From assembly GCA_024760505.1 (NCBI GenBank), contig CP058931.1:806001-870000 (forward strand): a stretch of 64,000 bases of DNA. The letters run 5' to 3'. This document shows, one piece after another, positions 8,831-17,581 of the stretch (position 1 is its first letter; every line of letters begins with the position of its first letter). A program made the translations under genes and the position numbers. The notes under the pieces are model-generated. The model had not been told where the DNA came from and did not search any database. It was given only the letters and a program-made list of their open reading frames with translations. The DNA is from Nitrospira sp. (lineage in GTDB: Bacteria; Nitrospirota; Nitrospiria; Nitrospirales; UBA8639).

Positions 8831-9331
8831 TTAGGGAAAGGACGGGGATGTCCAGGAAAACTCTTTCTCATACATATGGTAGGCGGTTTCTTGAAATCCG
8901 AGGTGGGCATAGGCCTGGTGGGCCTGATGATTTTTCTCTTCCACATAGAGGCGATATCCACAAACGGGTTCCTGGTTCAATTGGGCTTGGCTTTGCACAT
9001 ACTCATAAAGCTGCCGTAAGATTTGCTGTTGACGCTGATCCGGATGCACGTACACACTTTGAAGCCACCAAAAATTCCCGTTTCGCCAATCGCTCCACTC
9101 AAAAGTGACCAGTATCTGCCCAACTACTAAGGGTCGGTCACCATAATGAGACTTTTCTGCAACTGCATACCACCCCTTTTCAGAATCTTTGAGAAGTGCC
9201 TCGACACCCGACTCAAGAATCCGCACATCTAATGCGCGATTTTCAGTTTCCCTGGCTAAAGCCATGTTGAAACTTACAATAGTATTCAGATCAGACATGG
9301 TTGCCCGCCTGATTATTACCGAGGTTGACAT
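8831..9331 (-). CDS. GNAT family N-acetyltransferase
   Basis: The protein begins with a typical GNAT strand (VIIRRATMSDLNTIVSFN) and contains WWLQSVYVHPDQRQQQILRQ, which covers the V-x-V-x-P-x-x-Q/R-x-x-x-I acetyl-CoA loop, then CGYRLYVEEKNHQAHQAYAHLGF. The longest frame starts at 9367 but that would overlap the DUF502 gene; starts at 9337 or 9331 (MSTSV) avoid the overlap and I prefer 9331, giving 166 residues. The acceptor substrate is unknown. Confidence 0.85.
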   Translation of the reverse strand: MSTSVIIRRATMSDLNTIVSFNMALARETENRALDVRILESGVEALLKDSEKGWYAVAEKSHYGDRPLVVGQILVTFEWSDWRNGNFWWLQSVYVHPDQRQQQILRQLYEYVQSQAQLNQEPVCGYRLYVEEKNHQAHQAYAHLGFQETAYHMYEKEFSWTSPSFP

Positions 9332-9344
9332 ATACATTCCCAGG

Positions 9345-9983
9345 TCAACTATCCTTCGTCGAAACATTTGCTGGTGACAACCATCCCGGTCGGGGACGGT
9401 AAAGTCCCGCTGAAAACTCCATTTTCATTGCCTCTTCTGGTCGCAACTGAATTCGATTCACACTTTCTTCTGGGACAAAGGCCAGATAGCCGGTAAACGG
9501 ATGGATGGCTGTCGGAACAAAGACCATCATTAGAGGTCCTTCAGGGGCAACTTGTAGCCTAGGTGGAGGTAATCCCATGTCAAAACCTAAAGCCCAAAGC
9601 CCGTCACGAGGAAACGGAAATGCGACGACTTTGCTTTGACCAAACCGATCGCGGAACTTGAGGACATCCGCCATACTTTTAAGGGTATAGTAGATACTAC
9701 GCACAAAGGGAATACGCTCCAAAGAATCTTCAAATTTTCGATGAATTTGCTGGCCAAGTAAATGCGTCGTTCCCATGCCCACCCAGAGGACAAGAAAACA
9801 AAAAAAGGTGATACCTGAACCGGGAACCCTCACGCCATATAAAGCCCACACAATGTCTACTGTCATATGCTCTAATGCTTCGAGTAGCGTGTAGAGGATT
9901 AATAAGGTTCCCCAGGCTGGAATAATAAGAAATAAACCAGTCAGGAGGTACCGTTTGAAAGTATGGTCAGAAAGGGCGTGCAT
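9345..9983 (-). CDS. DUF502 family membrane protein
   Basis: A membrane protein with two N-terminal hydrophobic segments (YLLTGLFLIIPAWGTLLILY and SGITFFCFLVLWVGMGTT) followed by a soluble domain with ERIPFVRSIYYTLKSMADVL and PEGPLMMVFVPTAIHPFTGY. This order is that of DUF502 proteins, common in bacteria and without a settled function. The longest frame begins at 10055; ATG at 9983 (MHALSDHTFKRY) matches where family members begin, but no clear ribosome binding site decides it. It lies 13 bp upstream of the GNAT gene and probably shares its transcript. Confidence 0.85.
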   Translation of the reverse strand: MHALSDHTFKRYLLTGLFLIIPAWGTLLILYTLLEALEHMTVDIVWALYGVRVPGSGITFFCFLVLWVGMGTTHLLGQQIHRKFEDSLERIPFVRSIYYTLKSMADVLKFRDRFGQSKVVAFPFPRDGLWALGFDMGLPPPRLQVAPEGPLMMVFVPTAIHPFTGYLAFVPEESVNRIQLRPEEAMKMEFSAGLYRPRPGWLSPANVSTKDS

Positions 9984-10175
9984 AAAATAGGCGGAGGATT
10001 GAAATGCAAGCAGTCTAGCAAAAACCCACTCGCTCCGCAGCATCAGGGGACACAATGATTTGTGTGCTCACAAATCCGAATTTTCTGAAAATTTCTTGCT
10101 ACAAAAGAAGGTCAGTGCTACTCTTCGTGGTGGGAAGAGTTGGTCATTTTGCTGGCACGTATTGAAAGGAGTCAG

Positions 10176-10481
10176 ATGGTGCGCCCTGAAGATACATCTA
10201 AAGAAAAAGGTGAGATTGCTGCTGACCTATTGGCAATACTCTGTTGTCCCGAGACAAAGCAAGAGGTGTGTTTATTGGACCAAAGCGTTGTTCAACGACT
10301 GAACCAAAGAATTTCAAAAGGAGAATTGAAGACGAAGGGAGGTCAACTCGTCACTGAACAGATCGATGGAGGACTCCTTCGAAAAGACAATAGTGTGGTC
10401 TACCCTATCCGTGATCAAATTCCCATTATGCTTATCGAAGAAGGCATTCTCATAGAAAAATCCGACCTTTCATCAACATAA
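10176..10481 (+). CDS. Trm112-like zinc-finger protein
   Basis: The 101-residue protein has LLAILCCPETKQEVCLLD near its start and RKDNSVVYPIRDQIPIMLIEEG near its end, the two signatures of Trm112/UPF0434 proteins. Eukaryotic relatives activate methyltransferases; bacterial ones are small and poorly understood. A long insert (about residues 40-68) between the two signatures resembles the longer variants of the family. The start at 10176 is chosen over the frame start at 10140 because AAAGGAG (10165-10171) lies just upstream. Confidence 0.8.
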   Translation: MVRPEDTSKEKGEIAADLLAILCCPETKQEVCLLDQSVVQRLNQRISKGELKTKGGQLVTEQIDGGLLRKDNSVVYPIRDQIPIMLIEEGILIEKSDLSST

Positions 10482-10542
10482 GGCTCTCGTACAATTTTTT
10501 TTAAGAAAAAATCGGTAATTATTTTTTTTTGGAATAGCCTTT

Positions 10543-10773
10543 TTATAATCCTTGTGTACTCCTACCACCTTTTTTAAGCCACCATAGTGATCGACAAATC
10601 TGGACTACCACATAGATAAAGACTCCAAAAAAAACCCCATAATATCCATACGATTCAATCGGCCAATTCTGTCCGCCATGCAGGAGAAATCCCAACGCCA
10701 CATGGGCCCCCAACCCTAAACATAGGGCTAAGATAATCCACTCACGGACCATTGTTTTTCGAGACAACCCCAT
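10543..10773 (-). CDS. Small two-span membrane protein
   Basis: A 76-residue protein with two hydrophobic segments (WIILALCLGLGAHVALGFLL and YYGVFFGVFIYVVVQICRSL) joined by a short loop, and a basic tail. No family is recognised. It is the first of three small minus-strand genes between the Trm112-like gene and the nxr locus. The reading frame looks real from its amphipathic layout and lack of competing frames. Confidence 0.6.
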   Translation of the reverse strand: MGLSRKTMVREWIILALCLGLGAHVALGFLLHGGQNWPIESYGYYGVFFGVFIYVVVQICRSLWWLKKGGRSTQGL

Positions 10774-10849
10774 TTTAGTTCCGAGTACTCAGTAGAAAGA
10801 GCAGAGCTTGGACCATTCCTGGAATGGTCCAACACTGATTGGCAGGCAA

Positions 10850-11218
10850 TTACACAGGGCTTTTCGTTGATTCAATTTCCGTGGCAGTGATCAAACTGAC
10901 AAGATAATCCGTTACAAAAATTAGGGCTTCTTCTCTCCCATCCGCACGACGCCCTTTTTCCCTACGTTGTATGGAGAGTTCATGTTCCAGATCCGACTTG
11001 ACGTCCCCTAATAACTTCTGGAGGGAGGCTGTCGTCAGGTTCATATCCACATCCTCTAATTCTTGACAGCGATCTAAAACCCAGTTGAGCCCTTCTACCC
11101 GACCAAAATACCTTTCTTGCTCAGCTGCATCAATTCGGGCCATGGTTGAGGCAAATGCTTGCCCTTCATAAATGAGGTTGTAAAAACTCGCCACGGCACG
11201 ATGTAAAATTGAATTCAT
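10850..11218 (-). CDS. Hypothetical helical protein
   Basis: A 122-residue, soluble, mostly helical protein rich in charged residues, with no membrane segment or known motif. The N-terminal part (HRAVASFYNLIYEGQAFAS) is followed by an acidic helix and a basic patch (RREKGRRADGREEA). The ATG at 11218 follows AGGAACGGATAATG, an acceptable ribosome binding site. It lies downstream of the nxr genes, past their terminator, so co-transcription is unlikely. Function unknown. Confidence 0.6.
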   Translation of the reverse strand: MNSILHRAVASFYNLIYEGQAFASTMARIDAAEQERYFGRVEGLNWVLDRCQELEDVDMNLTTASLQKLLGDVKSDLEHELSIQRREKGRRADGREEALIFVTDYLVSLITATEIESTKSPV

Positions 11219-11343
11219 TATCCGTTCCTCACAAAAAAAATTATTGTACTCTCTCTTCGATTATATACTCCTAATCAGGATCCTTCTAGGACTTTTTTAT
11301 TTTAATTGTAAAACGAAGCGCCCTTTTTATTGGTGTGGTGCCC

Positions 11344-11679
11344 TCAGGTAAATAATAAGGGATGAAATTCCGCCATAAATCCATAATATAATGGAGCAAA
11401 TTGCTTCAGACTATTGGGACTATTTTCTTTGAGCCGTTTAAAAAAGAAAACCTGGTGAGTTGGGTCCATTTTCTCCAACAGTTTTCCTAACTCAGACATT
11501 GAGAATTTGCCTTGCGGAACACTTAAGATATAGTGAACCAAACGTTCCACGAATTGATGCATTACATATTCACTGTCCAAATATTGTTTTGGAATTTCTC
11601 CATTTTTAATGATTTCGGCAAAGGATACAGCTTGCGCCGAAAACGGGAGATCTTCTATGTTTTTTGGAAGTTTCGTCAC
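11344..11679 (-). CDS. Hypothetical protein
   Basis: A 111-residue soluble protein with no recognised domain. Helical segments such as VMHQFVERLVHYILSVP and MSELGKLLEKMDPTHQVFFF suggest a small alpha-helical fold. It has no cysteines and no signal peptide. It lies between the 122-residue gene and the nxrB terminator. Function unknown. Confidence 0.55.
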   Translation of the reverse strand: MTKLPKNIEDLPFSAQAVSFAEIIKNGEIPKQYLDSEYVMHQFVERLVHYILSVPQGKFSMSELGKLLEKMDPTHQVFFFKRLKENSPNSLKQFAPLYYGFMAEFHPLLFT

Positions 11680-12016
11680 GCTTCTTTATAACTCCAACTT
11701 GGTTTCATCGCCTAAGACATCAACATTTTCAAATAGTTAATAGGTAATTGTATCAGGCGTTCCCTGTATAGCAAAACATTTATACCAATTTTTTTACCAC
11801 AATTTTTGTAAATATTCTCTGAAAGTTAAAATAATTGAAAATTTTCCAAACCACTCCAACCACCCAATTCCGCTCTAAGTCAATTCCCATCGATTAACTA
11901 GGTCAGCGCCAAGTTTTTTGCCAATACTTAAAATTTTTCGGTCAACCTAACCAAATCTGTGACCTCATCTCCTAATTAAGCCAGGAAGGTCTTCCCTAAA
12001 TATTAATCGGATCCCC
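11680..12016. other. AT-rich spacer downstream of nxrB
   Basis: About 340 bp of AT-rich sequence without a coding frame. It lies past the nxrB terminator and upstream of the 111-residue gene, whose promoter it should hold; I could not single out one promoter. Confidence 0.4.
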
Positions 12017-12060
12017 CCAAAAAAAAGAGCAGGGGGCGACGCATGTCGCCCCCTGCTCTT
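12017..12060 (-). terminator. Rho-independent terminator of the nxrAB transcript
   Basis: A perfect 15-bp stem (AGAGCAGGGGGCGAC at 12026-12040 with its complement at 12045-12059) closes a 4-nt loop. Read on the minus strand the stem is followed by a run of eight T (12018-12025 as A on the plus strand). It sits 25 bp after the nxrB stop and is one of the strongest terminators in the window. Confidence 0.93.
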
Positions 12061-12084
12061 CGGGTTCCCCTCTGGGCTACCTGC

Positions 12085-13374
12085 TTACAGCCAGTTCACC
12101 CGCTCCGCCGGGCGGATGTAAATCGGCTCTTCCACTTGCTGCCGCACCGCTTCCTTGCCCGACTTGTTGAAGCCCAACACCGTGTCGTTGTACATCTCAA
12201 ACTTCCGCCCATGGATTTGGGTTTCAAACACTTTCGGCCCCGGAATCACGTCATACCGGAAGATGATCTGCTGGCTCGCCCGCCACAACTGCAGCACCGC
12301 CAACAACTCCCGGCTCGGCACCAGATACTTCTCAATCGCATTATCCACCCCCGGCCCGAACATCTGCCGGATGTAGCCCCGCGGCGCCTGCCGCGGTGGG
12401 ATGTAAAATCCGTTGGGTTCCGTGCCCCATTGCGGATACAACGGCAACGCCACTTGTTCCACCCGGATGGCATAGTACAACGGATTCCAGCGATCTTCCG
12501 CCCAGAGCCCGTCATCGCCCACCTTCACCAACCCTTGCAGCCGGATTTTGCCCACGCACGCTGCCATACACCGCGTCTCCATCGGCTCGCCCCCGGTTAA
12601 GGGGTCTTTGCCTTCCACCCGCGGATAGCACGCAATACACTTCTCACTCACCCGCGTCGTGCCCCGGTACATCGGCTTTTTAAACGGGCATTGCTCCACA
12701 CACTTCTTGTACCCCCGGCACCGGTTCTGGTCGATCAACACAATCCCGTCTTCCGGCCGCTTGTAGATGGCCTTCCGCGGACACGCCGCCAGACACCCCG
12801 GATACGTACAGTGGTTACAGATGCGTTGCAGATAGAAGAAGTACGTCTCATGCTCCGGCAAGCTGCTGCCTTGCATTTTCCACGGCTCTTCTTTCGTGAA
12901 CCCCGTCTTATCCACCCCTTCCACGATGGCCCGCATCGAGGTGGCCGTATCTTCATAAATATTCACAAACCGCCATTCCTGGTCGGTCGGGATGTAGCCA
13001 ATGGCCGCCTGCCCGATCTTGGCGCCCGCGTCAAAGATCGTCATCCCTTCAAACACCCCATACGGCGCATGGTGTTTGCGGCCCACCCGCACGTTCCACA
13101 CCTGCCCGCCCGGATTGACCTGCTCAATCAACTGCGTGATCTTCACATCGTAGAACTGCGGATAGCCCCCGTATGGCTTCGTTTCCACGTTGTTCCACCA
13201 CATGTATTCCTGCCCTTTGCTGAACAGCCACGTCGACTTGTCCGCCATCGAGCAGGTTTGACACGCCAAACACCGGTTGATGTTAAAGACAAACGCGAAC
13301 TGCCATTTCGGATGCCGCTCCTCATACGGATACAGCATCTTTCGTCCTAACTGCCAGTTATACACTTCAGGCAT
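12085..13374 (-). CDS. nxrB: Nitrite oxidoreductase beta subunit
   Basis: The 429-residue iron-sulfur subunit carries electrons from the catalytic NxrA subunit. Four cluster motifs are visible: CLACQTCSMADKSTW (C35, C38, C41, with Asp45 in the fourth place), CNHCTYPGCLAACPRKAIY, CRGYKKCVEQCPFKK and CIACYPRVEG with CMAACVGKI. Length and sequence match the Nitrospira NXR beta subunit. It has no signal peptide; in this enzyme type it is thought to be exported bound to NxrA. It lies 91 bp after nxrA and is followed by a strong terminator, so the two form one transcript. Its third-position base use is very GC-rich compared with neighbours, as for a highly expressed gene. Confidence 0.97.
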   Translation of the reverse strand: MPEVYNWQLGRKMLYPYEERHPKWQFAFVFNINRCLACQTCSMADKSTWLFSKGQEYMWWNNVETKPYGGYPQFYDVKITQLIEQVNPGGQVWNVRVGRKHHAPYGVFEGMTIFDAGAKIGQAAIGYIPTDQEWRFVNIYEDTATSMRAIVEGVDKTGFTKEEPWKMQGSSLPEHETYFFYLQRICNHCTYPGCLAACPRKAIYKRPEDGIVLIDQNRCRGYKKCVEQCPFKKPMYRGTTRVSEKCIACYPRVEGKDPLTGGEPMETRCMAACVGKIRLQGLVKVGDDGLWAEDRWNPLYYAIRVEQVALPLYPQWGTEPNGFYIPPRQAPRGYIRQMFGPGVDNAIEKYLVPSRELLAVLQLWRASQQIIFRYDVIPGPKVFETQIHGRKFEMYNDTVLGFNKSGKEAVRQQVEEPIYIRPAERVNWL

Positions 13375-13419
13375 TGTCGTCCTCCGTTTCTATTGTTTGA
13401 ATTACCAAGTGAACGAGGC

Positions 13420-13453
13420 GGGAACCCAAAGAAATTAATTTCCTTGGGTTCCC
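13420..13453 (-). promoter_or_regulatory. Intercistronic hairpin between nxrA and nxrB
   Basis: GGGAACCCAA (13420-13429) and TTGGGTTCCC (13444-13453) form a perfect 10-bp stem with a 14-nt AT-rich loop in the 91-bp gap. There is no T tract on either side, so it is not a typical terminator. It could protect the 3' end of nxrA mRNA or set the nxrA:nxrB ratio by processing; this role is inferred. Confidence 0.65.
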
Positions 13454-13465
13454 ATGAACCCGTTC

Positions 13466-16400
13466 CTACACTTTAATCTTAATATGGTCACCCTTCAGCC
13501 ATTTGATCATAAACTCATTCTCCTGGCCTGGAGTGAACCCAGTTCGAACCGGTTCCCACGGTCCCCGACCACCGATGCCGCCGTCTTCCGCCTTGGTAAT
13601 ACGGATCAGACATTCCTTCGGCACCGTGTTGACCGCATGATTGTCCACTTGATAGCCAAATTTGAACTTCCAACCAACCGCATGTTTACCAGGCAGCGAA
13701 TCTAACTGCTGCATGGGCATTAACCAGTCACGGGTAAAGGACTGTTGCGCCCCATACCGGAAGTTCGATTGATAGCCGGTGTCCAGCGCAATCGCCCGTC
13801 CGTCCGGCCGGGTTTCATGCCCCTTCACCGACTTCGCCGTCGACACGTACGGCGCATGCTTGGCCATCGTGACATGGTAAGGATAGGCCGGGTTGTACTT
13901 CGCCCGGATCATCAACCGCGCCACCTTGTAATAGGGATCACTGGGTTTCCACCCACGATACGGCCGGTCCACTGGGTTACCATCGACGAAGACATAATCC
14001 CCATCATTGATCCCACGATCTTTGGCCGCTTGCGGGTTGATATGAATTTGATGTTCACCCACCCCTGGCGTCCGTTTATCCATCCGATAGGCATCGCCAA
14101 AGTTGGATTCATACATCTGCACCCAGTCATTCACCGACCATTGGCTATGCACCCGATGCCGGGTCTTCGGCGTCACGCAATAGAACTGATACCCTTTCTC
14201 CCAGAGTGGATTGGAGTATCGTTTAATTTCCGCCCAGGGCAACTTAATGTTGCGGACGGTTTTATCGTCATGATGTTGGGCCGTGATCGGAATCCCGTAG
14301 TCATCCGGCCTGACGTACGGATTGGACGACATAATCGCATTGGGCAAGTATGGAGTAGCCTCCGTCCCTTCCCGATGCGAAATGAAGTTTTCCCCATACT
14401 CAATGGCTTCTGGTTCCACGCGATAATTCTCATAACGGCCTGTTCGCGTCCACTGAGGCTTCGACTCGTTGGTCTCTTCCCAGAAAGGGTGGCGAGGATA
14501 TGTCCGACACATGACCATCCAGCCCTTTTCCGACTTCAACATCACATCCGCGTTGTAGCCATATGCGGTGGTACTGGCATCCAAAATTCGCTGCAAGTAC
14601 ACATCCACACGATTGTCATACACAAACTTGAAGTAATCGCGGAACCGGCCATCACCCGTCATTTCGCTGAGTTTGGCCGCAACGCCCGCCACCGTATCCA
14701 AATCGTTCCGGGTGTCATACAGGGGTCTGATTCCACCCTTCCATACTTGGAACCACGGATTCGACACCGTTGCCGTATGCTCTGGATACGTAAACTCCAT
14801 CCAGGTATTGACGGCAAACGATATGTCATTATGATTGACATCTGACGTCATCTCCACATCCTGATTGACCAACGTTTCAATGTGCGGATCGACGTTTTTC
14901 ACCATGTCGTAATGGTGCTTCGCGTTGTTCAACACGTTTACGTTGGCTACCCACCGGAACTTACTTGGGGTTGGCATGTGCGTTTTCCCCGTAAACACCC
15001 GACGACCATACTTTGGCGTATTCACAATCAACGCCGTATCGCCGTGGTTCCAATAGGCCACCTCTTCTCCGTAATAATACCCTTTGACATGAATTTCTTT
15101 GCCATGGGCATTTGGATCCGTGGTAATTTTAAACGGATTTTCTCCGGTATGGGTTCCTAAACCGCCGCCGCCCCAGGGGGTGGCATTCCAAATTCCGGCC
15201 TTATAGTTACCCGCCCAAGTATGTTGGCCGGTCCCAAACTTCCCGACGTTGCCCGTCACAATCAATACCATCGCTGCACCGCGGGCAATGATGGTTTGAT
15301 GGAAGTAATGGTTCGTCCCTTCACCGTTGTGAATGGCCGCAGGTTTAATCGTCCCTGAATCCCGCGCCCAACGTACAATCAAGTCCTTCGGACACCGGTT
15401 GATTTGATGGACGGTATCCAAATCATAGTCCTGCAGATGGACTTGATACATTTGGAAAATCGGCATGACGTCCACTTCACGGCCACTGAGTAGGGTCACA
15501 CGATAGGTCCCCGTCAAGGCCGAATCAATCCCACTCTTCCGATAATGCCAGCCCACCAATTCCCGATGAAGGGGCACGGCTTGGTTCTTATTAAGATCCC
15601 ACACCATAAATCCGCCCAAACGCGCAATGACATCAGGCTTCATGGTTTGAACTTTGCCGGAATACGAATTGGCAAAATCCGGGAACGCATAATCCTTAAT
15701 CACTTCACGGGGATCCAGGTATTGGAGGGTATCCGTCCGAACCAATATTGGCATGTCCGTATACGATTGACAGAAATCATAATCGTACATGTTCTCGTCA
15801 AAAATGATTTTCAACGCACCCAGGAATAAAGCTCCATCAGTCGCTGGTCGGACCGGCATCCAATAGTCAGCCCTGTATGCTGTTGGGTTATATTCCGGAG
15901 TGATGACCACCAACCGGGCTCCCCGCTCAATACTTTCCAGCTTCCAATGCGCTTCCGGCATCTTATTTTCCACGAAGTTCTTACCCCAACTCGTGTTCAA
16001 TTTCGAAAACCGCATGTCGTTCATGTCGACATCTGAAGCCTGGACACCATTCCAGAACGGATGGGCAGGGTTTTGGTCACCGTGCCAGGTATAATTCGAC
16101 CAATACCGACCCCCTTGAGCCTGATCTGGCTGAACTTTTCTGATGTAGGTGTCCAATAACGCCCCGCAACCTCCATTCATCCGGGTAATGCCCATTTTCC
16201 CAATCAAACCCAAAATTGGCATTCCGGCTCTGAATTTAAATGCGCGAATAGCTGACCCTTTGGTCATTTCGATCATCTCCGGCGGATAGCCCTGTTCCCG
16301 TAATCTCCGAGCACCCGCTTCTCCACTATACCGCTCCGCAATGATGATCATAGCTTTCGCTAAATAGGTAAAGGCGGTATCCCAAGAGACCCTCAACATA

Positions 16401-16903
16401 TCATCCAAGTAGCGGGCGTTAAATTTATATTTGCTCATGATGGCCGGAGTGAATTCTGGACTCCCGTCATCCATCCATGCTTTCCAGCCCCGTCGCATCA
16501 AGGGACCCTTCAGCCGGTACGGTCCATACACCCGCCGATGCATCGTATAGCCTTTCAAGCACATCCGCGGATTATGCGCAAACGTTCCACGGTTACCATA
16601 GAGGTCTTCATAGGTTTGATGATCGTAATTTTGCTCCACGCGCATCACGACCCCGTTCCGGACAAATGCCCGGATTCGGCAAGCATGCGTGTCATTCGGG
16701 GAACAACACCACGTAAAGGAACTGTCATACCGATATTGATCGTGATAGACACGTTCCCAGGACCGATCAGGATATTCCCCGAGAGGATTTCCAACTTCAA
16801 TAACCGGCTGTAACGCCGTTAAGGCCAAGGCCTTATCTGCCAGTGCCACTGCTGCGACTGTTCCCGCTGAAACTTTCAAGAATTGCCGTCTAGAAAGAAA
16901 CAT
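13466..16903 (-). CDS. nxrA: Nitrite oxidoreductase alpha subunit, molybdopterin catalytic subunit
   Basis: The 1145-residue protein is the catalytic subunit that oxidises nitrite to nitrate. Its N-terminus is a twin-arginine signal (SRRQFLKVSAGTVAAVALA), so it is exported folded to the periplasm, as known for Nitrospira NXR. Cys66, Cys67, Cys75 and Cys115 (WCCSPNDTHACRI and PRMCLKGY) mark the region of the proximal Fe-S cluster of type II DMSO-reductase enzymes, and TRMNGGCGALLDT, VVITPEYNPTAYRADYW and RCPKDLIVRWARDSG are cofactor-domain segments. Length fits Nitrospira NxrA. AGGAGGTG six bases before the ATG gives a strong start. It heads the nxrAB operon. Only one copy of the pair is in this window; Nitrospira genomes often have several. 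Confidence 0.97.
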   Translation of the reverse strand: MFLSRRQFLKVSAGTVAAVALADKALALTALQPVIEVGNPLGEYPDRSWERVYHDQYRYDSSFTWCCSPNDTHACRIRAFVRNGVVMRVEQNYDHQTYEDLYGNRGTFAHNPRMCLKGYTMHRRVYGPYRLKGPLMRRGWKAWMDDGSPEFTPAIMSKYKFNARYLDDMLRVSWDTAFTYLAKAMIIIAERYSGEAGARRLREQGYPPEMIEMTKGSAIRAFKFRAGMPILGLIGKMGITRMNGGCGALLDTYIRKVQPDQAQGGRYWSNYTWHGDQNPAHPFWNGVQASDVDMNDMRFSKLNTSWGKNFVENKMPEAHWKLESIERGARLVVITPEYNPTAYRADYWMPVRPATDGALFLGALKIIFDENMYDYDFCQSYTDMPILVRTDTLQYLDPREVIKDYAFPDFANSYSGKVQTMKPDVIARLGGFMVWDLNKNQAVPLHRELVGWHYRKSGIDSALTGTYRVTLLSGREVDVMPIFQMYQVHLQDYDLDTVHQINRCPKDLIVRWARDSGTIKPAAIHNGEGTNHYFHQTIIARGAAMVLIVTGNVGKFGTGQHTWAGNYKAGIWNATPWGGGGLGTHTGENPFKITTDPNAHGKEIHVKGYYYGEEVAYWNHGDTALIVNTPKYGRRVFTGKTHMPTPSKFRWVANVNVLNNAKHHYDMVKNVDPHIETLVNQDVEMTSDVNHNDISFAVNTWMEFTYPEHTATVSNPWFQVWKGGIRPLYDTRNDLDTVAGVAAKLSEMTGDGRFRDYFKFVYDNRVDVYLQRILDASTTAYGYNADVMLKSEKGWMVMCRTYPRHPFWEETNESKPQWTRTGRYENYRVEPEAIEYGENFISHREGTEATPYLPNAIMSSNPYVRPDDYGIPITAQHHDDKTVRNIKLPWAEIKRYSNPLWEKGYQFYCVTPKTRHRVHSQWSVNDWVQMYESNFGDAYRMDKRTPGVGEHQIHINPQAAKDRGINDGDYVFVDGNPVDRPYRGWKPSDPYYKVARLMIRAKYNPAYPYHVTMAKHAPYVSTAKSVKGHETRPDGRAIALDTGYQSNFRYGAQQSFTRDWLMPMQQLDSLPGKHAVGWKFKFGYQVDNHAVNTVPKECLIRITKAEDGGIGGRGPWEPVRTGFTPGQENEFMIKWLKGDHIKIKV

Positions 16904-16909
16904 TGCTTA

Positions 16910-16917
16910 CACCTCCT
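16910..16917 (-). promoter_or_regulatory. Strong ribosome binding site of nxrA
   Basis: On the minus strand AGGAGGTG lies six bases before the nxrA ATG, which is close to the ideal Shine-Dalgarno match and spacing and fixes the start codon. Confidence 0.85.
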
Positions 16918-16974
16918 AAGTGAGTGCAGGACATTAAGTCCATGATTTAATTCACAAATTCAAACTAAAAACTC

Positions 16975-16990
16975 GTATCACCTCCTTTAC
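16975..16990 (-). promoter_or_regulatory. Second, start-less Shine-Dalgarno-like sequence in the nxrA leader
   Basis: The minus strand reads GTAAAGGAGGTGATAC about 70 bases before nxrA. AAAGGAGGTGAT (16988-16977) is a 12-base complement of the 16S rRNA 3' end, but no start codon with an open frame follows at usual spacing. It resembles the STAB-SD elements that hold a ribosome near a 5' end and stabilise mRNA in Bacillus; that role here is inferred. Confidence 0.5.
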
Positions 16991-17580
16991 AAAAATTAAG
17001 ATTTGAGTCAATTAATAATTATTTACTTTTTTTAAATATATTGTTGGAATACATAGCAAAATTGAAAAATTGCAAGATTTGAACCTTTTTCATTCAGTAT
17101 GAAAATATCGTAAATCATTGAATAAATTATAAAAAAATTAATTGAGATATTTTACAAAAAACAAAATGATTCTAAATGGTAACGGCATCCTTTCATTTCC
17201 AATTAGAAAATTCCGCTTAAAGCACAGTAAAGTCACACAAGTTATTGAAAAATTTAAATAAAGTATAAATAAAACATTAGGTCATCCCTTAACGATACCA
17301 ATTGGTAACAATGCATTAAACGGTAACACCTGCTTATCGCAAACACTATTCACCAGTAATTACCAAAAAAAACACATTGGGCATGAGCATGAGATTGATT
17401 CATCCCTGCCCAATTGCTCATCTTTTTGTTTGATTTTTTGATATCCAAACTGGCGTCACCTTTTAAATAACCCTGAGCTCCAAACAACAATTAGGTCCAT
17501 GTGGAATCATTTAAATAGGTGAACCATTCAAATAGTTCAGCTTCCAAAGAACTCAGTCCATTCTAAAAATCTCAAAATTT
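16991..17580 (-). promoter_or_regulatory. AT-rich upstream region of nxrA with repeated GGTAA motifs
   Basis: About 590 bp with no gene. It holds GGTAAC at 17178, the perfect palindrome TACCAATTGGTA (17296-17307, followed by AC), CGGTAACACC (17321-17330), and ACCAGTAATTACC (17352-17364). A perfect minus-strand TATAAT lies at 17131-17126, but no good -35 box at the right distance. The recurring GGTAA half-sites suggest a regulator-binding region for nxrAB; the regulator is unknown. Confidence 0.45.
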
Positions 17581-17581
17581 A

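Noticed and set aside
12043..12600. Long plus-strand frames opposite nxrB (also 12691-13350 and 13745-14845)
   Set aside because: They mirror the GC-rich codons of nxrB and nxrA on the other strand, have no ribosome binding site and show His/Arg/Pro-rich composition typical of shadow frames.
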